Shown here one piece after another: positions 34,675 through 43,620 of a stretch of 64,000 bases of DNA; the stretch's first letter is position 1, and the number at the start of each line of letters is the position of its first letter. The position numbers and the translations under genes are program-made. Under the pieces are notes generated by a model that saw only the letters and a list, made by a program, of their open reading frames with translations, made no database searches and was not told where the DNA came from. The stretch comes from Alteromonadaceae bacterium 2753L.S.0a.02. Its GTDB lineage: Bacteria > Pseudomonadota > Gammaproteobacteria > Pseudomonadales > Cellvibrionaceae. The stretch spans positions 2,381,001 through 2,445,000 of the forward strand of contig VISH01000002.1 of assembly GCA_007827375.1 (NCBI GenBank). Reading direction: 5' to 3'.

Positions 34675-37299
34675 TTAGACGCGAACTTCCTCGATTTCCA
34701 CCGCTGCTATACGTTTTCCATCTTCAGCGCCCTTTACGAAATCTTCGAGCTGATCGAAATTCATATAACGGTATATGTCGGCAGACATGGAATCAATTTT
34801 CGAGGCGTAATCGAGATATTCCTGAGGCGTCGGAAGCTTGCCAAGAATGCCGCCCACGGCTGCAAGTTCTGCAGATGTCAGGTACACGTTAGCACCGGCT
34901 CCGAGGCGATTGGGGAAGTTTCGCGTGCTGGTAGAAAGCACAGTTGCGCCATCGGCTACACGTGCCTGATTACCCATACATAGAGAACACCCCGGCATTT
35001 CCATACGTGCGCCTTTCGCGCCAAAAATATTGTAGTAACCTTCTTCCATGAGCGTGTGCTGATCCATTTTTGTGGGTGGCGACATCCAGAAGCGGGTCGC
35101 CAATGATCCCTTGGTTTGCTCGAACAGCTTTCCTGCAGCCCGGAAGTGGCCGATGTTTGTCATGCAGGAGCCAATAAAAACTTCGTCGACTTTATCGCCA
35201 GCGACTTGCGACAACAAACGTGCGTCGTCCGGGTCGTTAGGGGCACAGACAATAGGTTCTTTAACATCGGCGAGATCAATCTCGATAACCGCAGCGTATT
35301 CCGCATCGGTGTCGGCTTCCATAAGACTTGGCTTCTCGAGCCAATCTTCCATTTTACTGGCGCGACGCTCCAGGGTACGCTTGTCGCCGTAACCCTGGCT
35401 GATCATCCAACGCAACAAAACGATGTTGGAGCGCAGGTACTCTGCAACAGATTCTTCTGGCAACTTGATGGTACAACCGCCGGCTGAACGCTCTGCCGAG
35501 GCATCGGAGAGTTCAAAGGCCTGCTCAACAGTCAGCTTGTTAAGGCCTTCAATCTCCAGGATGCGACCGGAGAAAATATTCTTTTTGCCTTTTTTCTCTA
35601 CAGTAAGCAGACCTTGCTGAATTGCGTAGTAGGGTATGGCGTGCACCAGGTCACGCAAGGTGATTCCCGGTTGCATTTCGCCTTTAAAACGTACCAGCAC
35701 CGATTCAGGCATATCCAGTGGCATTACACCTGTTGCCGCAGCAAACGCAACGAGGCCAGAGCCGGCGGGGAATGAAATACCAATGGGGAAACGGGTGTGC
35801 GAATCACCGCCAGTGCCCACAGTATCAGGCAACAGCATGCGGTTTAACCAGCTGTGGATGATGCCGTCGCCAGGGCGCAATGAGACACCACCGCGATTCA
35901 TTATAAAGTCGGGCAGGGTATGCTGGGTTTCAATGTCAACGGGCTTGGGGTACGCCGCTGTGTGACAAAACGACTGCATGGTGAGGTCTGCGGAGAAGCC
36001 AAGGCATGCGAGATCCTTGAGCTCATCGCGGGTCATGGGGCCAGTGGTGTCTTGTGAGCCAACCGTCGTCATGCGGGGTTCGCAGTAGCTACCGGGGCGA
36101 ACACCCTGGCCTTCGGGTAAACCACAGGCGCGTCCGACCATTTTCTGCGCCAGGGTAAAGCCCTTACCGCTGTCGGCTGGCGCCGCAGGTTGACGGAACA
36201 GATCGGTGGCTGGAAGCCCCAGGGATTCGCGGGCCTTGGTGGTTAAACCGCGCCCAATAATCAGGTTAATACGGCCTCCGGCCTGAACTTCATCAAGCAG
36301 TACGTCCGACTTTAACGCAAATTCAGAAATTACCTCACCGGCCTCATTGAGAATCTTTCCGTCGTAGGGTCGGATTTCAATAATGTCGCCCATGTTGAGC
36401 TCATCTACAGGCGCTTCAAATACCAGTGCACCGGCGTCTTCCATGGTGTTGTAGAAGATCGGCGCAACTTTGCCACCGATGCATATACCACCGCCACGCT
36501 TGTTGGGTACTCCGGGCATATCATCACCGAAATACCACAGTACCGAGTTAGTGGCAGATTTTCGTGAGGAGCCAGTACCGACAACATCGCCGACGAAGGC
36601 AACAGGCAGGCCTTTTGACTTAACTGCATCCACTTGTGCCATCGGACCTTTAACGCCAGGTTCTTCAGGTTCCAGGCCTTCGCGTGCCATTTTGTACATG
36701 GCTAGGGCGTGCAGGGGGATATCAGGGCGTGACCAGGCATCCTGAGCGGGAGACAAGTCATCGGTATTGGTTTCTCCGGTAACCTTGAAAATAGCGGCCT
36801 TGATGGATTCCTGCACTTTATCGCGCTTGGTAAACCATTCGGCCTCGGCCCAGCTCTGCAAGACGGCTTGTGCATTGGCGTTGCCGGCTTTGACTTTTTC
36901 TTCCACGTCGTGGAAAGCGTCGAACATCAGTAGCGTGTGTTTCAGCTGTTCCGCGACCAAGCCAGCAAGCTCGTTGTCATCCAACAGGCCAACCATGGTT
37001 TCTATGTTATAACCGCCGTGCATGTTGCCTAACAACTCAACTGCCTGCGATTTGGAAATGAGGCTGCAACTATCGCTACCAGTAGCGATGGCAGAGAGGA
37101 AACCCGCTTTTACATAAGCCGCTTCGTCAACACCTGGGGGTACGCGTGAACTGAGTAGTTCCAATAAAAACGCTTCTTCGCCGGCAGGTGGGTTTTTTAG
37201 TAATTGAACCAGCTCTGAAACTTGTTCTGCATTTAAAGGCTTGGGGGGGATTCCAAGGGCTTCACGCTCTGCAACGTGTTGTCGGTAGGCTTCAAGCAC
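34675..37299 (-). CDS. acnB: Aconitate hydratase B
   Basis: 874 residues, standard AcnB length and domain order: N-terminal HEAT-like domain, domain 4 (GTGSSRKSATNSV) and the catalytic domains. The [4Fe-4S] ligands are the Cys in GSCMTNIGHFRAAG and the two in PGCSLCMGNQARV. It interconverts citrate and isocitrate in the TCA cycle; AcnB is also a known iron-responsive RNA-binding protein in other gammaproteobacteria. The start is a GTG (complement of 37297-37299) with GAGGA upstream. A strong terminator follows, so it is likely transcribed alone. Confidence 0.97.
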   Translation of the reverse strand: MLEAYRQHVAEREALGIPPKPLNAEQVSELVQLLKNPPAGEEAFLLELLSSRVPPGVDEAAYVKAGFLSAIATGSDSCSLISKSQAVELLGNMHGGYNIETMVGLLDDNELAGLVAEQLKHTLLMFDAFHDVEEKVKAGNANAQAVLQSWAEAEWFTKRDKVQESIKAAIFKVTGETNTDDLSPAQDAWSRPDIPLHALAMYKMAREGLEPEEPGVKGPMAQVDAVKSKGLPVAFVGDVVGTGSSRKSATNSVLWYFGDDMPGVPNKRGGGICIGGKVAPIFYNTMEDAGALVFEAPVDELNMGDIIEIRPYDGKILNEAGEVISEFALKSDVLLDEVQAGGRINLIIGRGLTTKARESLGLPATDLFRQPAAPADSGKGFTLAQKMVGRACGLPEGQGVRPGSYCEPRMTTVGSQDTTGPMTRDELKDLACLGFSADLTMQSFCHTAAYPKPVDIETQHTLPDFIMNRGGVSLRPGDGIIHSWLNRMLLPDTVGTGGDSHTRFPIGISFPAGSGLVAFAAATGVMPLDMPESVLVRFKGEMQPGITLRDLVHAIPYYAIQQGLLTVEKKGKKNIFSGRILEIEGLNKLTVEQAFELSDASAERSAGGCTIKLPEESVAEYLRSNIVLLRWMISQGYGDKRTLERRASKMEDWLEKPSLMEADTDAEYAAVIEIDLADVKEPIVCAPNDPDDARLLSQVAGDKVDEVFIGSCMTNIGHFRAAGKLFEQTKGSLATRFWMSPPTKMDQHTLMEEGYYNIFGAKGARMEMPGCSLCMGNQARVADGATVLSTSTRNFPNRLGAGANVYLTSAELAAVGGILGKLPTPQEYLDYASKIDSMSADIYRYMNFDQLEDFVKGAEDGKRIAAVEIEEVRV

Positions 37300-37600
37300 A
37301 ATAATCGTCCTCTTATTTAGAATGGGGTACTCAGCAAGGTAGGATCTCTATCTCACGAGGCTATCGATACGCTATCGATGGAGTCTCCGGTGCAACCGGG
37401 CTGCGGATTTTAACGCAAATCGAGTGCCATTAGGTAGGTTCGGGCATTATACGGAACATTTACATTAAAGGCCTCGATAACCGTTATTTGCTGCGTCAAT
37501 AGTTTTGTTTACGGCCTAATCGTGGTTGCCTCTGGTAAATATCAGTGCATTTGGTCTATATTGCCGCAGCCAAATCCAAGACGCTCGAGCAGAAGAATTT
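37300..37600. promoter_or_regulatory. Divergent regulatory region between acnB and the CBM9-like gene
   Basis: A minus-strand TATAAT (complement of 37446-37451) is a candidate acnB -10 and would give a leader of about 140 bases. That leader contains two copies of GCTATCGAT (37360-37368 and 37371-37379) spaced 11 bases start to start, and a short hairpin CCGGT-GCA-ACCGG (37387-37399). No convincing promoter hexamers were found for the plus-strand gene. Confidence 0.35.
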
Positions 37601-38359
37601 ATGAAACTTCCTACTAAATTATTGTCGGTTACGCTAGCAGCTAGTTTAATTTTAAGTGGCAGAGCCAACGCGGAAAATGACCACATTCGTAGTTTGTATA
37701 AGGTTCCTTTTGCCAAAACTGCGCCGATTTTGAATGGCGTCGCCGATGAAAAAGTTTGGGACACAGCGCCATGGAGGTCAATCGATCAAGTATTAATTGG
37801 TGAAAATCTCAAGCCCAGCGATTTTTCAGGGCGCTTCAAACTGGTGTGGACTGAACAACGTCTCTATTTAATGGCCGAAATTGTCGATGATGTTATGTCT
37901 GACGTGTACGCCGATCCGCTAGAACATTACTGGGACGATGAAGCACTCGAACTCTTCGTGGATGAAGACGACTCCGGTGGCGATCACCAATACAATCACA
38001 GCGCCTTTGCGTATCACATCGCGTTGGACAAACAGGTCGTCGACAGTGGGCCTGATAAAAAGCCACACCTCTACAACGAACACACACCGTCTGCTTGGCG
38101 GCGCACCCCCAATTACACTGTGTGGGAAGTCGAAATCGCAGTCTATGATGATTCTTTTAAAGATGGCGACAGTACTGCCAAGCCGGTTTCATTGATCGCC
38201 GGCAAAACCATGGGTTTTATGGTGGCTTATTGCGATAACGACGGAGGCCCCACAAGAGAACACTTTATTGGCAGCGAACCCATTATTCCGGTGAATGGAG
38301 ATAAAAACCGCGGCTGGATAGACGCCAGTGTGTTTGGGCAAATCATTTTGGTTAAATAA
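37601..38359 (+). CDS. Secreted CBM9-like (carbohydrate-binding family 9 / DOMON-fold) protein
   Basis: 252 residues from ATG 37601, chosen because it begins a signal peptide (MKLPTKLLSVTLAASLILSG, cleavage after RANA). The mature part resembles CBM9-like beta-sandwich domains: PILNGVADEKVWDTAPWR, GRFKLVWTEQRLYLMAEIVDD, HYWDDEALELFVDEDDSGG and a closing GFMVAYCDNDGG block. Such domains bind sugars in xylanases or, alone, occur in uncharacterised secreted proteins. No catalytic domain is attached. The ligand is unknown; sugar binding is inferred from fold resemblance. Confidence 0.75.
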   Translation: MKLPTKLLSVTLAASLILSGRANAENDHIRSLYKVPFAKTAPILNGVADEKVWDTAPWRSIDQVLIGENLKPSDFSGRFKLVWTEQRLYLMAEIVDDVMSDVYADPLEHYWDDEALELFVDEDDSGGDHQYNHSAFAYHIALDKQVVDSGPDKKPHLYNEHTPSAWRRTPNYTVWEVEIAVYDDSFKDGDSTAKPVSLIAGKTMGFMVAYCDNDGGPTREHFIGSEPIIPVNGDKNRGWIDASVFGQIILVK

Positions 38360-38377
38360 ATTGGTGTTGTAAATAAA

Positions 38378-38827
38378 GTGGTTAGGTCTAAAAATCCTGT
38401 AAAAACGCCGTGTATTGGTGTGTGTTCTACAGGCATTGGCGACAGTGTTTGCCGCGGTTGCAAGCGTTTTTGCCATGAAATTATTGACTGGAATAGCTAT
38501 GGCATTGAGCAACAGGATGCAGTATTAAAACGATTACAGCTGCTGCTGGGGCAAGTCGTGCGCGATAAATTTATCGTGCTAAATGAAGTGAGGCTAAAAG
38601 CGCAATTACAGCACCAGCAAATCCGATATAACTCACAACTTGATAGTTATTGCTGGATATTCGATTTATTAAACGCAGGCGCCAGTCAAATTCAGGATTT
38701 TGCCGAATTTGGTATTGCGGTAAACTCGCAATGGACACACAAAACCCCTCTGGAACTGAGGGAATTAATCGATGCTGATTTCTATGCGCTCTCTTGCGCG
38801 CACTACCAACGTTATTTTTTAATGTAA
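38378..38827 (+). CDS. DUF1289 protein with Cys motif
   Basis: 149 residues with a GTG start at 38378. The N-terminal DUF1289 signature is clear: PCIGVCSTGIGDSVCRGCKRFCHEI, seen as spaced cysteines around residues 12-32, a likely metal or Fe-S site. DUF1289 proteins are short; here the extra ~90 residues are helical with no known motif. It directly precedes miaE (five bases between stop and start), so the two are probably co-expressed. Function unknown. Confidence 0.82.
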   Translation: MVRSKNPVKTPCIGVCSTGIGDSVCRGCKRFCHEIIDWNSYGIEQQDAVLKRLQLLLGQVVRDKFIVLNEVRLKAQLQHQQIRYNSQLDSYCWIFDLLNAGASQIQDFAEFGIAVNSQWTHKTPLELRELIDADFYALSCAHYQRYFLM

Positions 38828-38832
38828 CTACT

Positions 38833-39438
38833 ATGTCCCTGCAAGCCATAAACGATTTTCTATTGTGCGAAACGCCCGATGCCTGGTTAAAACAGGCATT
38901 GCAGAATCCACAAATGTTGCTGCTCGACCACGCTAACTGTGAAAAAAAGGCCGCTAGCACGGCCTTAAATCTGATGTATCGCTATGTCGATGACTTTGAG
39001 TTGCTCAACAAAATGTCGCGCTTGGCGCGCGAGGAGTTGCGCCATTTCGAACAGGTCATTGCAATCATGGAAGCACGTGAGATTCCCTATACGCAGGAAA
39101 CTGCAGCGCGTTACGCGGCTGAATTACGTAAACCCATTCGCACGCACGAACCGGGCAGGCTCATCGATACTTTGATTGTCGGCGCAATTATTGAGGCACG
39201 TTCTTGTGAACGTTTCGCCAAACTGGCTCCATTTCTCGATGAAGAATTAAAAAAGTTTTATCTTTCATTGCTCAAATCTGAATCTCGACATTTTGAAGAC
39301 TATCTTGAGCTCGCTAAAAAAGCGGCAGGTGGTTCAGATATCAGTGAACGAGTAGCTTTGTTTCTAGAGCGCGATCAACAGCTGATAGAGGGGGCTGACG
39401 CTGAGTTTCGCTTCCACTCCGGTGTGCCTGTTTACTGA
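38833..39438 (+). CDS. miaE: MiaE, tRNA-(ms2io6A37) hydroxylase
   Basis: 201 residues from ATG 38833, the short MiaE form. It is a ferritin-like diiron enzyme; the ligands can be placed as Glu in DHANCEKKA, the EExxH-type pair in REELRHFEQV, Glu in IEARSCERF and the ExxxH-type pair in SESRHFEDYL. It hydroxylates the isopentenyl side chain of ms2i6A at position 37 of tRNAs reading codons beginning with U, an oxygen-dependent step. Its last codons and stop lie inside a tandem 21-base repeat. Confidence 0.94.
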   Translation: MSLQAINDFLLCETPDAWLKQALQNPQMLLLDHANCEKKAASTALNLMYRYVDDFELLNKMSRLAREELRHFEQVIAIMEAREIPYTQETAARYAAELRKPIRTHEPGRLIDTLIVGAIIEARSCERFAKLAPFLDEELKKFYLSLLKSESRHFEDYLELAKKAAGGSDISERVALFLERDQQLIEGADAEFRFHSGVPVY

Positions 39439-39472
39439 GTTTTATCGCGAGTTTACCGAGTTTTATCGCGAG
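39431..39472 (+). repeat. Tandem duplication of 21 bases across the miaE stop
   Basis: Two adjacent copies, 39431-39451 and 39452-39472, differ at one base. The first copy contains the miaE stop (TACTGA); in the second copy the same position reads CGA. The copies share GAGTTTTATCGCGAG. The stop codon in copy one keeps the protein end unchanged. Confidence 0.9.
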
Positions 39473-39708
39473 CTGCTCAGCATTAATATGCACTTGTAAG
39501 TTGCTAAACTATAAAAATCGCCAAATCCCTTCCTAATGCGAGGCTACTTTTGCTAAACATTCTTAGTTTAATCTTTGGCCGCTCTAGCTTCATCTAATAA
39601 GCCAAGCCTTACACCCTTGCCATTGTGGCGTCTCTGCCATTAACAGCTACACTTTTTGTAGATCAAAGCACTGAGTCGGTGCGTGCTCAAGCTTCCAGAG
39701 GAGGAATA
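39473..39708. other. Gene-free stretch before the binding-protein/kinase block
   Basis: AT-rich, without convincing ORF or clear promoter hexamers. It must hold the promoter of the downstream unit. TAAAC and GTTTA half-sites around 39552-39572 form a weak inverted repeat. Confidence 0.35.
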
Positions 39709-39813
39709 GTGCGCCATACTTGGCGTGACTTCCTTTTGCAGTTTTGGATACCCCTATGGACACATCGCACGGCGTACACCCACCGCGAATTACTGATCGA
39801 CGGCGTTTATTAA
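39709..39813 (+). CDS. Possible 34-codon leader ORF overlapping the Tat binding protein gene
   Basis: GAGGAGG at about 39699-39705, the strongest ribosome site in this region, is followed after four bases by GTG 39709. This opens a 34-codon frame (MRHTWRDFLLQFWIPLWTHR and onward) that runs 58 bases into the binding-protein gene in another frame and stops at 39813. The peptide has no known motif. It may be a translational coupling device for the downstream gene, which itself lacks a clear ribosome site, or simply chance. Confidence 0.35.
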   Translation: MRHTWRDFLLQFWIPLWTHRTAYTHRELLIDGVY

Positions 39814-41045
39814 AAGCAACGTTTGGTGGGGTCTCCACGCTAGCGGCTGTTAATTTTCCATTCGTTTGGGCAAAGAAACCCACCACAATTCGGGTATTGG
39901 GAACGCACGTCACACTGCAGGAAGAGATTCGTCAGCAAGCGATGGCGGATTTAGGAATTAAAATTGAGTTTGAACCGAAAGGCAGTGCTGCGGTATTGCA
40001 AAAAGCATCTCTCTCTCCAGAGTCCTTCGATCTCTATGAGCAGTGGTCTAACTCCATCAATATTCTCTGGCAATCTGGCGCAATTCAAGCAATTGATAAA
40101 GAGCGCATTAGCCGCTGGAACGAAATCAATGCACTGACCAAAACTGGTAAGCTTACTCCCGAAGCAAAAATAGGAGCAGGCGATGCACCCTACAAATTAT
40201 TACACGTACAAAAAGATGGCACCCTTTCTGAAAAAAGCAGCAATCAAATAAGTTTTCTTCCCTATGTTCACAACGTGGATTCGTTTGGTTATGACACACG
40301 AGCCGTTTCCCCTGGGGAACCTTATAAAACTGAAAGCTGGAGTTGGCTGTTGAGTGAAAAATACCGCGGTAAAGTTGGCATTGTGAACGCGCCGACCATT
40401 GGTATTTTTGATGTTGCACTGGCGGCACAAGCTTTGGGTTTAATGAGCTTTGAAGACATAGGCGCGATGACCCGCAAAGAAATCGACACGCTCTTTGACA
40501 TATTGAGCGTGTATAAAAAACGCGGTCATTTCAATGGGTTTTGGACATCAGTGCCGGAGTCGGTAGAGTTCATGAGGCAAGGCAGGGTAGTCATTGAAAG
40601 TATGTTTTCACCAGGTGTTTCAGCGCTGAATGGTTTGAATATCCCGGTAATCTATGCCGCACCCCGAGAAGGATATCGCGGCTGGCATGGGGTTATGTGC
40701 CTTTCATCGGCGACTGAGGGACATGTGAAAGATGCCTCCTATGATTATATGAACTGGTGGTTGTCTGGTTGGCCCGGGGCATTTATCGCGCGTCAGGGAT
40801 ATTATATCTCAAATGCTGAAAATTCCCGTGAACTGCTATCGGAAGACGAATGGAATTACTGGTATTTGGGGAAAGAAACTAAAACTGCATTAAAAGGTAC
40901 CGACGGTAATGTTTCGGTTAAGGCCGGGGAAATTCGTACTGGAGGCTCATATGAACGGCGCTTTAGCAATGTCGCTGTGTGGAATACGGTGATGCCCACC
41001 TATGATTACAGCCTGCAAAAATGGTATGAATTCATTAGTATTTAG
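39756..41045 (+). CDS. Tat-exported polyamine-type extracellular solute-binding protein, orphan
   Basis: About 429 residues from ATG 39756 (an in-frame TTG lies at 39744). The N-terminus has a twin-arginine signal, DRRRLLKATFGG, then a hydrophobic stretch to VWAKKP. The mature part resembles PotD/PotF-type family 1/8 binding proteins: RVLGTHVTLQEEIRQQA, ESFDLYEQWSNS, LPYVHNVDSFGYDTR, WSWLLSEKYRGKVGIVNAP, and VPESVEFMRQGRVVIESMF. No ABC permease or ATPase is nearby; instead a sensor kinase follows after 14 bases, suggesting ligand sensing rather than uptake. Ligand unknown. Confidence 0.82.
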   Translation: MDTSHGVHPPRITDRRRLLKATFGGVSTLAAVNFPFVWAKKPTTIRVLGTHVTLQEEIRQQAMADLGIKIEFEPKGSAAVLQKASLSPESFDLYEQWSNSINILWQSGAIQAIDKERISRWNEINALTKTGKLTPEAKIGAGDAPYKLLHVQKDGTLSEKSSNQISFLPYVHNVDSFGYDTRAVSPGEPYKTESWSWLLSEKYRGKVGIVNAPTIGIFDVALAAQALGLMSFEDIGAMTRKEIDTLFDILSVYKKRGHFNGFWTSVPESVEFMRQGRVVIESMFSPGVSALNGLNIPVIYAAPREGYRGWHGVMCLSSATEGHVKDASYDYMNWWLSGWPGAFIARQGYYISNAENSRELLSEDEWNYWYLGKETKTALKGTDGNVSVKAGEIRTGGSYERRFSNVAVWNTVMPTYDYSLQKWYEFISI

Positions 41046-41059
41046 CCACATAATCGAAT

Positions 41060-42907
41060 ATGGTTAAGTTTACCTACAATTCCATTAAATTTCAGATTCT
41101 GATCGCCTTTTCATTGTTAACACTGCCGGTGGTTGCGCTCGCGTATTTTTTTTCGTTGTCGCAACAGATTTTTGATAAATCATTGGATGAATTTATTGAG
41201 CTTCAGGACATGTCATACACCACTGGTGAGGTAGAGCGAAACGTTATAGATTTACAGCGTAACGTGCTCATTTTCAAAGAAACCAGCAGCAGTAGCGCTG
41301 CCGATAAAGTCACCCATTATTTTCAGGCAATCGCAAAAAATCTGGATCGGTTGGCCACTTCAGATAATATTAAAGACCAGGCCAAAATCATCTCTTTAAT
41401 GCGTGAACATCTTGAGCAGTACCACGATAATTTCGATACTGTGATGAAACTGCGTATCCAGCGTACAGAGTTGCTAAGTCTGCACAACGAATTTGAAGAA
41501 AACTTATTGAGTAGCTTGCTCAATAGCTCCACTGAAAATGTCGAAGATATTCGTAAATCATTGATGACTGCACACGCTGCTTCGCTGACGTATCTATCAT
41601 TATACGATCAAGAATATATCGATTCTTTTAAAAGGCAGATGGCCAGCGCCAAACAAACGATTGCTGAGCTGCCTGAGCAAAATGCTACCACAGATGAATA
41701 CTCTTCACTGGCAATTGATTATGAGAAAAGTTTTTTCAAAATTGTGGCAACCACTCGACATTATGTTTACCTCATCAATGTGGTGATGGCCGGTTCTGCG
41801 AATGAAATCATTCATTATGGGCAAGAATTACACAGCCACTTCGTAACAAAAGCCAATGCCTCGCGCCACGAAGTAAGCCAAAACATGGATTATCAGCGAA
41901 TATGGATAACGGTGGTTTCGCTGCTCGGTGTCACTGTTGCTGGAATTGCCGCCGTGATGTTTTATTTGCGAATCACTCAGCCTATCGAAAACATCACCAA
42001 TGTGTTCGAAAAACTTGCTGCCGGTGAGGAAGTGAATGATATTTCCGAAGCCCATCGCGCCGATGAAATCGGTAAGCTGGCATCTGCGGCCAACGTGTTT
42101 CGAGATCGCAACGCCCAAACAAGTCGTTTACTGGCTGAGTCGGAAGTGATGGTAAAAGAACAGAAAGCTCTGAATTTAGAACTGCGAGCGCAAAAAAAAC
42201 GTGCAGAAAAAGCGCTCTCAATTAAATCCGAATTTCTTGCAAACATGTCGCATGAATTACGCACGCCACTGAATTCTATTATCGGTTTTACAGTGCGTTT
42301 GTTAAAGCGACCAGACGTTGACCCTCAAAAGCAGAGAAAATCACTAAATGCGATTGAGCGAAACGGTCGGCATTTACTGGCGATGATCAACGATATTCTA
42401 GACCTGAGTAAGATCGAAGCCAACAAACTGGAGCTTAACATTACCTCACTGGATTTAAATCATGTGTGTCAGGAATGCGTTGCTATGTTGGGTTCCGACG
42501 CCGAAGAGAAGGGCTTGAAGGTTATATTCACCGTCGCTAAAGTACCAAGCGTGCAAACCGATTACACGCGTCTGAAACAAATATTGGTTAATCTCTTTTC
42601 CAACGCAATTAAATACACCAATGAAGGTAGTATTCGCTTTGAACTGGAGCAGGATTTCACTGATAAATTCGTAAGTATCCGAATTAGCGATACAGGTATT
42701 GGCATTTCGTCAGAAGACCAAAAACGGCTGTTTCACCGCTTTGAACAGTTCGACGATAGCACCCGCTTTCAAATTGGCAAGGGCACTGGGTTGGGCTTGG
42801 CAATTGTTGCTAACGTTGGCAAACTTCTGGGTGTGCACACAAGCGTTGTAAGTGATTTGGGGCAGGGCAGTACTTTTACTGTGAAGGTGCCTATACATTT
42901 CAGCTAG
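41060..42907 (+). CDS. Membrane sensor histidine kinase with HAMP domain
   Basis: 615 residues: membrane helix about 11-30, a long all-helical periplasmic domain (to about 275), second helix about 278-302, HAMP (LRITQPIENITNVFEKLAAGEE), coiled coil, HisKA with MSHELRTPLNSII (His398) and HATPase (NLFSNAIKYT, DTGIGIS, GTGLGLAI). No receiver domain. The periplasmic helical bundle could contact the binding protein encoded just upstream, as in TorS/TorT- or LuxQ/LuxP-type pairs; this is inference from gene order. No response regulator lies nearby. Confidence 0.9.
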   Translation: MVKFTYNSIKFQILIAFSLLTLPVVALAYFFSLSQQIFDKSLDEFIELQDMSYTTGEVERNVIDLQRNVLIFKETSSSSAADKVTHYFQAIAKNLDRLATSDNIKDQAKIISLMREHLEQYHDNFDTVMKLRIQRTELLSLHNEFEENLLSSLLNSSTENVEDIRKSLMTAHAASLTYLSLYDQEYIDSFKRQMASAKQTIAELPEQNATTDEYSSLAIDYEKSFFKIVATTRHYVYLINVVMAGSANEIIHYGQELHSHFVTKANASRHEVSQNMDYQRIWITVVSLLGVTVAGIAAVMFYLRITQPIENITNVFEKLAAGEEVNDISEAHRADEIGKLASAANVFRDRNAQTSRLLAESEVMVKEQKALNLELRAQKKRAEKALSIKSEFLANMSHELRTPLNSIIGFTVRLLKRPDVDPQKQRKSLNAIERNGRHLLAMINDILDLSKIEANKLELNITSLDLNHVCQECVAMLGSDAEEKGLKVIFTVAKVPSVQTDYTRLKQILVNLFSNAIKYTNEGSIRFELEQDFTDKFVSIRISDTGIGISSEDQKRLFHRFEQFDDSTRFQIGKGTGLGLAIVANVGKLLGVHTSVVSDLGQGSTFTVKVPIHFS

Positions 42908-42923
42908 CTTCTAAGTGGTTTGT

Positions 42924-42937
42924 TGGATATACATCAA
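42924..42937 (+). promoter_or_regulatory. Candidate FNR/Anr site upstream of the multiheme cytochromes
   Basis: TGGAT-ATAC-ATCAA matches the FNR/Anr consensus TTGAT-N4-ATCAA at nine of ten defined positions. A perfect TATAAT lies at 42970-42975 with no good -35, as expected of an activated promoter. The site centre is about 40 bases before the -10, further than the classical class II position. Confidence 0.4.
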
Positions 42938-43059
42938 AATCAAGACAGGAAGCCCCTAGCGCATTGCACTATAATCAATGGCTTCGGGGTAAATAATGAG
43001 TTGAAGAGTCTGATGCCAAGCTTGGCAAGTGAATGCTCATATAAAAATAAGGAAACTCG

Positions 43060-43620
43060 ATGCTATCACGCGCTACCATTCTTAAGATTACAGCCGTCTG
43101 TCTGTTCGCTGGTGTATTTACCACGCTAAGTTGGGCGCTCGTCGACACCACTATTCATGCGACCGGCGATCACGAGTTCTGTACCAGTTGCCATTCACAC
43201 GCTCCCATCGGGAGTTCTTATCGTGAATCTATCCACGGTGGCAATAATCCTACCGGGTGGCGAGCCACGTGTAGCCAATGCCATATTCCACAGGACAATT
43301 CCCTTCACTATCTCTGGGTGAAAGGTGTTCATGGTGTTGTTGACCCTACCATGGAAATTCTAAAAGACACCCACGATATAGATTGGCACGCTAACAGAGA
43401 AAGGCGTGAGCACTATGTTTACGATTCCGGTTGTTTAAGCTGTCACAAATATTTAGCAACCGCGACGCAGGCCAACCGAAAATCATTCCGGCCGCATCGA
43501 AAATATTTTAACGATGAGAAAAGCGGGCTTACCTGTGTTGGCTGTCATGAGCACGTAGGTCATTCAAATCTGGGAACGCATTTGCAAGCAATGGGCTGGG
43601 AGAAAAACAATGAAAATTAA
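43060..43620 (+). CDS. Tetraheme NapC/NrfH-type membrane cytochrome c
   Basis: 186 residues: an N-terminal membrane anchor (about 6-27) and four heme motifs, CTSCH, CSQCH, CLSCH and CVGCH. The spacing and the segment YRESIHGGNNPTGWRATCSQCH match the NapC/NrfH family that passes electrons from the quinol pool to periplasmic reductases. After the first heme motif the residue usually occupied by Met (CxxCHxM) is His here (CTSCHSH). It overlaps the octaheme gene by 11 bases, so the two form a quinol-linked complex by inference. AAGGA gives the ribosome site. Confidence 0.9.
   Translation: MLSRATILKITAVCLFAGVFTTLSWALVDTTIHATGDHEFCTSCHSHAPIGSSYRESIHGGNNPTGWRATCSQCHIPQDNSLHYLWVKGVHGVVDPTMEILKDTHDIDWHANRERREHYVYDSGCLSCHKYLATATQANRKSFRPHRKYFNDEKSGLTCVGCHEHVGHSNLGTHLQAMGWEKNNEN

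Noticed and set aside
34675..37299. Several plus-strand frames antisense to acnB
   Set aside because: Long antisense frames are expected opposite a highly biased coding gene; none shows protein-family features.
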